From Gremmenia infestans (Eukaryota; Ascomycota; Leotiomycetes; Helotiales; Hamatocanthoscyphaceae): a DNA stretch of 64,000 bases. The DNA is taken from positions 496,001 to 560,000 of the forward strand of contig JAFEVB010000010.1 in NCBI GenBank assembly GCA_032629725.1, read 5' to 3'. The position numbers and the translations under genes are program-made. Shown in pieces: positions 55,473-64,000 of the stretch. The notes under the pieces are model-generated. The model was not told where the DNA came from, did not search any database, and worked only from the letters and a program-made list of their open reading frames with translations. Position 1 is the first letter of the stretch; each line of letters begins with the position of its first letter.

Positions 55473-57640
55473 ACCGTACCGTACAGGATGAAAGGAAGGT
55501 ACGAAAGGGAAAGGTACGTTGGTACAAGGTTGAAGGAGAGGAGTTGAGGTTGACCCGCTACCCGGCCGCACGCTCGAGCCATATCCGCGGGGATTCTGGG
55601 ATCTGCGCCGCTAGTCCCTATCATCACTAGTGTTCTCCTTTCATGCACGGACATGGCATGCATGGCACCGCTAGCTCCAGCTTCCAGGGAAGGAAGGAAA
55701 CCTGGAAGCTTCCAAGAATTTAGCCCGTACGGACATGACTATTACTTATTACTTATAGTTGTGGTAGTACCTACGGTAGGTATTTTTAAAGGCTAAATCC
55801 TTGAGACGGAAACCCCTCCGATCTACATCGCTATTTGCTGGCAGTTAAAATTACCTTACATCTCGATCTACACTCATTCATATGCTCCTTTGCTGTACGG
55901 ATGAAGTCGTTGACAACTTGACTTGACTTGACTTGACCTGACTTTGTTGCGGCCAGCCGAGAACGAGAATGGCTATTCCAATTTCCAACCACTTCTCTTC
56001 AATCTCCCAACAACGCGGACGAACGAACGCCTCTCTGCAATGCAAACCCACAGATTTGATTTACCTTACATCACCTTAACTCATCGCACCCCACCCCACC
56101 CCACCTCACCGACGTCGGCCTCTGTTTACACGGACACAGCAGCAATAGCTTCATTTTAGTCCCAAATGCGCAGCTCGACAACAACGACGCTTCTCACCCA
56201 CCCACTGCATTAATAATCCTCGGTGCCGTTGTCTCGGGAATCCAATTACCTTGCAAACACGAAACAACAAAGCCAGCCAGCCTGTTCCGAAGCAACCAAG
56301 GCACGCACGATGGCGAGATACAGATCTCCGACCAAGCCTCATTTGTGCTAGGTGTATGACGGTAGGTGGTTATTGTGCTCATTCCCATTGTCATTATCTG
56401 CTTGTCTGCTGCGACCTATCACGCGGCTATCTGCGGCGTAACCCTTACACCACATCTATCCTTTGGCATCCCTCTTCACCCGGAGCCCGTATCTTTGTCT
56501 GTGTCTGTGTCTGTGCTCGCACCCCTGGCTAGGCATAAGCATCTGCTCTATCTTTGCTATGGGGGCTCTGGGGTTTGTTTGGAGTCTGGAGTCTGGAGTC
56601 CATATCTTCATATCTATCCCACCTGCTAGAAGCTCATCCCGCGCCCCTTATTCCTAGCGTCAGATTCCTCCCCATTACCCTCCAAGGTATCCTTCCCGTC
56701 GGAGACGGTGGATGGTGCATATTGCAATATGATACGCAGAGGCCATGTACTGGACTGGCTCCTGGCTCCGCCCAAATTACCGATAAGGAAGATTATAGGT
56801 AGGGTCCTAATGCTGTGCTTACGTCGTTCTTCTCTGATATTGTATTGGTGCAAGAGGCTGGGCCCCTGATGCGCCTACCCGTCCTTCCAGCCTGGAACCC
56901 GCTGTCAGCAGTTTGTCAGGTGAACAGAACACGCAGGAAGTGGAAGCAAAGTGAAGTGTCTCGTCTAAGTTGGGCCGGGTTGATGAATATACCCCCTTAT
57001 GCGGACATGCACATGCATATTCATGAATTCAGGCTTGAAGCATTACGGTCGTCCTTGAAGAAGATGCAGAAGATGCGTGGGAAGGGTCTATTGTTGGATG
57101 GCTGAAGGATGCCGTCACGGCCCCACGCATCGCAAGTGTGGAGCGTGATAGCTGTGCTGTAAGTACGAAGTATATGCGCTGTCAAGGGAAATGAACGCTT
57201 GGGTCGGGAGAGACACTACCCGTCGTTTCACAAGGCTGACGGTTCGTGACTGTGGGCAGAGTGGGGGCCCATCAAGATTGGTGGGCCAGCGAGCTAAGTA
57301 GCGAGCTAGTGCTTGGGGGGCAGTGTTGTGTGGGGTAACACTATGTAGGTACAGAAGTACTTATATTGGCCTGGTTCCTAGACATGAGGAGCCTAGCCTA
57401 TCTAGGTACCTAGCCTACCTAAGTAGTCTACCTAGCACAGCCCCCATTCAGATAGGCAGGAGGTCGAGCTCTGACGTCGACCTCTACGTCTGAGACTGGG
57501 AATAGTTCCAAGACTAAAAGAGGCTATGTTGTTGTGTGCCTCGATGGCTCTGAACGGTGATTACCCAGATCGCGTCAACTCCACTACTGTACGCTAGGCC
57601 AGGAGAGTGCCGAGAATGGCACTACCGGCACTCGGGAACC

Positions 57641-57670
57641 TAGCTGGTCCTAGCTGGTCCTAGCTGGTCC
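57641..57670. repeat. Three tandem copies of a 10-mer (TAGCTGGTCC)
   Basis: Three exact 10-nt copies followed by a partial one (TAGCTACTAGCTAC). A perfect 12-nt palindrome CTAGGTACCTAG lies nearby at 57402-57413. Confidence 0.85.
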
Positions 57671-60618
57671 TAGCTACTAGCTACTGTACGGTCGTACATG
57701 CAAGTCACTCCAACGGTTCATGGCAATCCCTCCGTCTCCCTCTCCCGAAGCGCGCCAGAAGTTTGCTAGTTGCAAACTGAGTCGTCGGCCGTGTTTGCTC
57801 TGATCAATGAAAGACGTTTGCTTGGTTTGTTCGGACACTCCGGAAGCCAAGTATATAGCCAGTCATCCTCCCAACCATGGTACCGGGATTCCTTCCCCCT
57901 CTCATGCTAATCTCTTTCACGGCATCTTCCTTCTCGAGCTCAAGGCAGTGTTTGATCGCCTGACCGTCCTTCTTTCCCGCACCAGCAAAAGAGGAAATGA
58001 GCCTCGGGTCACGAGAGCTATCCCTATTCGGCGCACGCATCGATCGGGCAATGAAATGAGCCTCGGAGAATTGTATAGTAACTTGTAGCTTTGCGCTCCT
58101 CAGCACAAAGAACGAGTACAGGCAACTAGGCAGCCCCGCTAGCTGTGCTGTATATGGAACGTTACTTTGCCGATTTTCGTCTTATCATGAAGGAGGAATT
58201 CGCAGAAAGAGAATCAGCTTGACTACGCCATTGATCCTATGGGGTGTCACGTTCCCACTACCCCTATCTTACTTCGAGCGCCAATTTGGTAGATCTATCG
58301 TTCAAAGAAAAGCCTGCTTTGAGCCTTACTTCGAATTCCTGAATTGCTTGTTTTTCCATTCTGCGTGCCGAAGTTACGGAGCACAACTTGGCCTAATACG
58401 AACCGGCTTTGTTGTCAATAGTCTCCCAATGAAACTCTTTTTGACGTCTCCATCTTGAATCCTTCTGCATGACAAGTCTGTTTCCCACGGCTCTTCTCTT
58501 CCTTTAGCTTTAGCATCTTGCACCACATGCCCATGCCATGATTCATGGCATATTCTATCATCACACTTGCACATGCTTCCGTGCATCCTCTGTGAGTCAC
58601 CGAGTTCCCCCTTTCTTCCTCGGTCTCGAAATGTGGAGGTTCCTAACGATGATGCTGAATAGACTCGTGAGTCCGTTCTCTGAATTCTCTGCAAGTTTCC
58701 GGGGCTTTTAATCCTATCCGGCACGATTCCAGCAGCTGACGTGGCCCCAAAACAGGACCGAGAAGCTAGCCTGGCCTCCTTTCCTAACTTCGAAATTTCT
58801 GCCAAAAATCCAGCCTCCCAATCTCGAGTCAACATCTGTTGTGTTAAGTCTGGGTTTATTTTAGACTCGAAATATGAAAGCAAAAAGGAGGGAAGAAAAT
58901 CAATACATATACTCAAATCCACACGGGAAAGAGTTAAGCTCTATGTTAATTTCAGATGAGCTCTGCCTACGTTCAAGTGGACAGACACTTCAGACTTCAC
59001 CTATATAGTATATATCATATATCGAGAACCAACAAGCAAACAAACATATACAACTCGCCAGATTAGATCTAGATTGCTTTTTCGAATACAATACTTGGTT
59101 ATCTCTCACCTAGTAGGCTAGTACTTCTAACCTGATACTCTTAGGACATTCATTATCACAAGTCCAGCGAGTTATATATATACAGAGGCTGATATATAGG
59201 TATGTAGCAAATATTCTATCAATCAGCAGTAAAAGGGGATATTTAATATAAGGAACTTAGAATAATCATTAATTGCTATATTTTGAAACTTAACATACGT
59301 ACGTACCTACAAACCTCGCATCTATTTAATTTCTCCATGTAGTATATACGTACGGTAGTCGAATTCGATTATGTATTATTCGCGGCCCTAGCTGGAATCT
59401 CTTCCTATGTATAGACCACATATGTATATTTCATCAACCCATATTCTAAAGACCCCAAGCATTATTCAAACCGATTTTAAACTCTTCCCTAGCCTAGCTT
59501 TTAACAATTTCAGAGCTGGTAAGTATATATGAGATTCCTATATCTGCTATAGCTAGACGCGCGCGAGAAAGAACAAAGGCGGGGGGGAGGACGGGAAGGG
59601 TCTACCAGTCGTAGAAGTATTTATAACCTACCTCGTTGCATGTCCTCAACTGGACTTCTATGCGGTGGTGGAGCCGGGAAAGACAGGGATAAAGAGTACG
59701 TACGAGGTAATTAATATAGCATGAAATTAAAGCTAGCTTTTGGGTTTTGGGTTCCGATCCTTGGATGGAAGGGGATTATTTATTTTCACTTAGGCGCTTG
59801 AATTGATATACTCGTAATATCAATGGATCTAGGAAGTCTTTTTGAGGGAGAGGGGGACATATATATAGGCAGGTAGTCAGGAATGAACACTGGTTCTTTT
59901 ATCCGTGTACTGTGCTGCTATAGCTCATTTTTATAGTTCCTAAATTTGCGGATTATATGCTAATGCTTCACAAGTTGTATGCATACACCAGGTCTCTAGT
60001 TAAGGGTGATTATAGATATGTACGTTGCTCGAGGATGATAATGGTTTATTATTCATCGCGGATAGTTCGTACAAGAAATAGCTAATGGGTATCGGAAAAA
60101 TATAGTGAGGTGTAGTATGTGAGGGAAATCATAAATGCAAAAAAGGAATAAGAGGAAAAGGAATAAGAGGGATATCCAGACTTCTCTATGTAACCAGAAC
60201 AACAACAAGCATCTCAAAACGCTTATTCGAGAGCTACTATCTGCTCTATAGCTAGCACTAGTTACCTATATATGTATGTAGGAGACTTGTCTCGGATGCT
60301 TCCAGTTTTCAGAATCAAACATAATATTTCTTGCACTTCTGAAATCTTGGCTCTAGTCTTAAAGAATCTTGCGAAGCATAACATTCGTGACTGGAGATAT
60401 GAAAGGAAGATATTTGAAGCATAAGGTAATCATGAATCATTCAAGATGCTTGTTGTTGTAAGGTGAGTCAATATGGATCGACCGGAAAAAAGTAACGCCG
60501 ATGTGTCATCCCACTTGACCTTAACTATTTACATACAAACTTGTATGTACTCGTTCCTACAACTTTAAGCTGTTGCGGAGAGAACCATCTTCTTTGTTGT
60601 TCCCTTCAAACCTCATCG

Positions 60619-62251
60619 ATGCCCAAAAAGCGCTTCTCGTCTCAATACGCAAAACCTCAGTCTACCGTCCATCCTTCACTCAGTTCATCTTCGAACCCCT
60701 CCACCCGTCTGTACCGACCCCACATACCATACCATACCCCACCTGCTAACATATCTTTTTCTAGACAACGATGCGCCACCCTCCGTAAACGAGCTCATTT
60801 CGTCTCTCAGAAAAAACAATATCTCAACAGCCTCAGCAGTCCCCTCTACGACCATAACCCCTACTCTGCCCCCACACCTACGCCAGCTGCTCTCTCAGCC
60901 TGAAACGCCTCCCCCTCCACCCCGCGTCCGCGATCGCAGGAGGATCGATGCAAACGGCAGGCGTCTTCCGGCAGGACCCGCTGCTCCCCGAAGTTGGGCA
61001 CTCGCAGGATCCAGATGGGCCCCAACGACTTCTGCGTTGAGGGCAAGGGGAGATGAGCGCTTATTTCCTGCAGAAGTGGAACACCTCCCTGGGTTGCCGG
61101 CAGATGGCACCGGTGGGGGGCCGAGAAGGTTGGACAATTCATGCATGAGAGTTATTGCGCGTAACTGGGAGTTTGTTAGGGAATACGAGAAGAATTACCT
61201 TGCGGACTTGCCGACAAGGTTGCGGATCCTACTTTTGAGCAATATTGCGGTGTATGGACCGGAGGAGGGCATAGGGTTGGAGGGACTGAAAAGCCTACTT
61301 ATTCTGCCAACTGCCGAAAGTGGCGCCACAGTCGATACAGACCGGAATGAGGGATTCTATCGACTCGATCTCTCAGGCTCGGTCGGACGATCGGTCTCTT
61401 TCAAGCAGCTTTCAGCACTGCTTCGGAAACCTGAACAGCCAGCTGAAGATCTCGAGGAAGAAGTCTCATGGGAGGAGGAAAGTATTTCTCGATCTCTCAG
61501 CCCTCCAATACCACACCTCACGCACCTATCACTCTCACATCCACCATCCACAATATCCTGGCCAAAATTCCTGGCGTTCACCAAGCACATCCCAACACTT
61601 ACACATCTTTCCCTTGCATACTGGCCCGTTCCATCCTTAACTCCAAATGCCAATACCACAGTAATGGCCTCGAGTATTAGGGGAGATATACAATATGGAG
61701 GAACGAACTTCTATTCTCACAGCCTCGATAACGACTTCCGTGAAGCAAGTCTGGTGCTACACAGATTAGCAAAGAGTCTGTATTCGCTGGAATACTTGGA
61801 CTTAAGCGGTTGCGCTGATTGGATTCGAGCCCTTCGATGGACTAGCGATGAGGATGAATCAGGCGGGAGCCTGAATTGGTCTTCTCAATGGGCCAAACTT
61901 CTGACTCTCCGTGTTCATAGCGGGATAACTCTCTACAAGGATAGCGAATTTCCAGAAGTCGTGCGTTATGTTTCAGCCGTTGAAGAAGCATTTGCGATGG
62001 AGGATATGCTCGCATACCATGCAAAGAAGGGAGTTCGTGTTGGGAGACAAGTTAAGTGGATTGAGGTTGAAAAGGATGATTGGACGGTCTACAAAGATCT
62101 TTGGAAAGAAATAGACGATGGGGAGAAGAAGAAAAGAGATGCGCTTCTTGCACTAGATCGGGATTATCCTCCGTGGCGAGCTGCTAATATACGGGCTGAT
62201 GAGGAGATTCCGAGAGCGAGGCAAGTGGTAAACACAGCCTGGGAGGACTAG
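60619..62251 (+). CDS. Leucine-rich repeat-like protein of unknown function
   Basis: Exons 60619-60706 and 60765-62251 give 524 residues. The intron has a clear branch and acceptor (CTGCTAAC ... TTTTTCTAG) but a non-optimal donor (GTCTGT), chosen because it keeps frame from MPKKRFSSQYAKPQST into NDAPPSVNELISSLRKNN. The N-terminal third is Pro/Arg-rich and disordered. From about residue 185 leucine-rich segments appear (LPTRLRILLLSNIAVYGP; IPHLTHLSLSHPPSTISW; IPTLTHLSLAYWPVPS; LYSLEYLDLSGC), suggesting a divergent leucine-rich fold. The C-terminus is charged and helical. I recall that similar ascomycete proteins are sometimes labelled tafazzin in databases, but no acyltransferase HxxxxD motif is visible, so I do not adopt that name. 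Confidence 0.75.
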
Positions 62252-62854
62252 GGAAAATGAGGATACGGAGCGCCGGAGCATGCTTGAACAAAGATATCTT
62301 GAAGTTGCCAGGATCAGGTATACAGTTATAATCACTGGAATACACTCTTTTGTGGTTTTTCTCGCCGTGGCTTTCTACAACTTTTTATCCGTTAGGCTGA
62401 CAGATGAATCGTTCTTCAAAAGCGGCATCCTTCTAAATTAAAGCAGCGAGATCTGGTAATTTACTCGTACCGAGCCGAGCCGGGCCTAGTAACCATAAAT
62501 TTACGAATTCAAAGGCATGTAATTAAAGAGTTCCTTAAATATCTAGATGCTCAACGGTTCATATTTCCGGCTTCTAGCAGATATTAGTTTTGAGATGCTG
62601 GTGTTTGTACTTGAGTATCTGTTCCAAATGGTTCCTTAATCTTACGAGCTTATTAGCTTTAAGTATTAATAGTATAGAATCGCTGAGCCGCTGACCTGCA
62701 CTCAGCCTCAACTTGGGGTCCATATGCACCATCCAATTTGGAGGATCAGATGAGGCTACGAAGGTAACACATTCTCTCCTTCATTCTTTTCATCATTTCA
62801 TACAATAATTCGCGATACTTGCCCATCACTCATAGCTTGGGGTGATCGGCGCGT
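62252..62854. other. Intergenic
   Basis: 3' flank of the leucine-rich protein gene and promoter of the last gene. No gene is seen. Confidence 0.55.
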
Positions 62855-64000
62855 ATGGACCCGGTGACCGCGCTTGGAGCCGCTGGATCAGTCGTCGGAA
62901 TCGCGAGCTTTGGTCTCCAGCTCTGTCAGGCTCTATACCAGTTCACGGCCGAGGTACGGACTGCAAATGAAAGTTTGGTTGCAGTCTTAAGTGGAATCCA
63001 AGCTACGACGCTCGCGTTGAACCAGGTCCACGGTTTCTTGAAAGAAGAGGTCGAGCATCTGAGGACCAAGAACCAAGCAACATTCTTCACCCCGACATCA
63101 ATCAACGCCGTCAAACAGACAGCCGACGAGTGCTTAGTTATCTTCTGGAAAATCGAGGCGACAATAGCCCATAGATCGCATTCAAATATCGAGGAAGAAC
63201 TAATAGCAAGACTAATCGAATTTAATGAGAAGCTGATCAAGGAGGAAAAAGCTCCGCCAATCATTACGGATAAAAAATTGACGTCCATGTCAATATGGAA
63301 TCGACTACGATGGTAAGGATAATGGATTCCTGATATCTCACTTTCCTGTCCAATGGTGTTTCATCTGATGCACTTCGCCAGCTCCTATACATCTCCGAAG
63401 ATAGAAAGATTATCTTCTTTCCCTTTCAAGACCCAACAGGCCAAAGCTGACTCCCCCGTTATCTAGGCCAATGATAACTTACAAACTGGATCAATTTAAC
63501 TCTCAATTGCAATCACGGCAAGCAAATCTCAACCTTATATTTACGGTGGTGTCTTTAGGAGCGCAACGGGTGAAGCCGTAGGTACTTCCACATCTCTTGC
63601 TTTATTATACTTACTCTATCAGTAATCACCGCCAAGAAGATTTGGAGTTTGTTGCACAAACATATGCCAAAATCCGTCGGATGGCAGCCCAAGGGGAGCT
63701 CCCCCACTTTGAAACCATTAGGGAATATCAAAAAAAGACGAAGGACCCTCACAAGCGCACTCGCCCTCGATTAGAGAGTCCAGCTGATGACAAACTTCGA
63801 GCTGATAGTCTCCCCATCGGTGTCAATGCAACTATTTTTCGACGATCGAGTCCCTCACCCAGCAGACATCTTTCTCCTTTGAGATATCAGCCTGTCTCCC
63901 CAAGAGGACTTGGAAGTTCAAAAGACTCTCCGGCTCGTCGTTACGTTGATGAGCCTGAAATTGGGCGTTCTAACCTGTCAAAAATTACTAATAGGAGCGT
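62855..64000 (+). CDS. Protein with fungal regulatory N-terminal domain (3' end outside window)
   Basis: Exons 62855-63312, 63467-63577 and 63623 to beyond 64000; all phases agree. The start MDPVTALGAAGSVVGIASFG, followed by LQLCQALYQFTAEVRTANES and a helical bundle of about 150 residues, matches the fungal N-terminal domain (PF17111-like) often placed before NACHT, ankyrin or other signalling modules in NLR-like or regulatory proteins. After the second intron comes NHRQEDLEFVAQTYAKIRRM and a Ser/Pro/Arg-rich disordered stretch (RRSSPSPSRHLSPLRYQPVS) that runs off the window. The effector part is not visible, so the class cannot be decided. Confidence 0.75.

Larger units (their letters stand above)
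48920..60618. other. Long region without a supportable gene, upstream of the NDT80-like gene
   Basis: About 11.7 kb. Many short open frames occur on both strands but none shows a recognisable domain, consistent splice structure or even composition. The first part must hold the promoter and leader of the NDT80-like gene. The region is rich in simple repeats (49990-50035 TTTCC/TTATTTCC, 50640-50665 GATAC, 51490-51510 GTAG, 54861-54914 CATA, 55381-55472 GTGTAG, 55915-55940 TTGAC, 57641-57670 TAGCTGGTCC). The right part, roughly 58.9-60.5 kb, is clearly AT-rich. No transposase or reverse transcriptase fragment was recognised. Confidence 0.5.

Noticed and set aside
55014..55663. Open frames across the GTGTAG array (poly Thr-Tyr, Leu-His or Pro-Thr)
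   Set aside because: Any frame through a hexanucleotide repeat without stops stays open; there is no coding evidence outside the repeat.
58374..58922. 182-codon minus-strand frame
   Set aside because: No domain or splice structure, composition irregular.

Overview
This window is nuclear DNA of a filamentous ascomycete (Pezizomycotina; a Leotiomycete/Helotiales relative is plausible, but that is inference). The evidence is compact genes split by short introns (about 40-100 nt) with GTATGT/GTAAGT-type donors and CTAAC/CTGAC-like branch sites, together with fungal gene families: an Nma111-type HtrA protease, a TOK1-type potassium channel, a VIB-1/XprG-like NDT80 factor, a DUF3712-like protein and an HPPK-DHPS folate enzyme. 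All exon structures were worked out by hand from splice signals and reading-frame continuity, with no transcript data. I recognised no tRNA, rRNA, CRISPR array or intact transposon.

Layout. 1-9.0 kb: the end of a small basic protein gene, the nuclear serine protease NMA111 (+), and a large F-box-like protein (-). 10.0-15.7 kb: five tandem minus-strand copies of a small LPPEIR-type family. One copy is clearly intact, one is open but has no visible start, and three are broken by stops, truncation or frameshifts. 16.5-23.3 kb: a mitochondrial carnitine/acylcarnitine carrier (-), divergent from a 1,514-residue repeat and coiled-coil protein (+). 23.7-26.5 kb: a DUF3712-like protein (-), divergent from a fatty acid hydroxylase/sterol desaturase family enzyme (+). 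27.1-38.4 kb, the densest part: an MFS transporter (-), SERINC/TMS1 (+), a TOK1-like two-pore-domain K+ channel (+), HPPK-DHPS (-) and nitronate monooxygenase (+). 41.1-42.5 kb: a secreted heme-thiolate peroxidase (+). 46.6-48.9 kb: the VIB-1-like NDT80 transcription factor (-), with a long first intron. Next comes about 11.7 kb without a supportable gene, rich in microsatellites. 60.6-64 kb: a leucine-rich protein (+) and the 5' part of a gene with a fungal regulatory N-terminal domain, cut by the window edge.

Most genes are core metabolic or membrane functions and form no obvious single pathway. The organelle theme recurs: a carnitine carrier, a folate enzyme with a presequence-like N-terminus, and a possible mitochondrial form of NMA111. 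I did not find a convincing new multi-gene system. The observations most worth following are the decaying tandem family, the acid-free in-frame extension of NMA111, and the gene-empty region upstream of the VIB-1-like gene.
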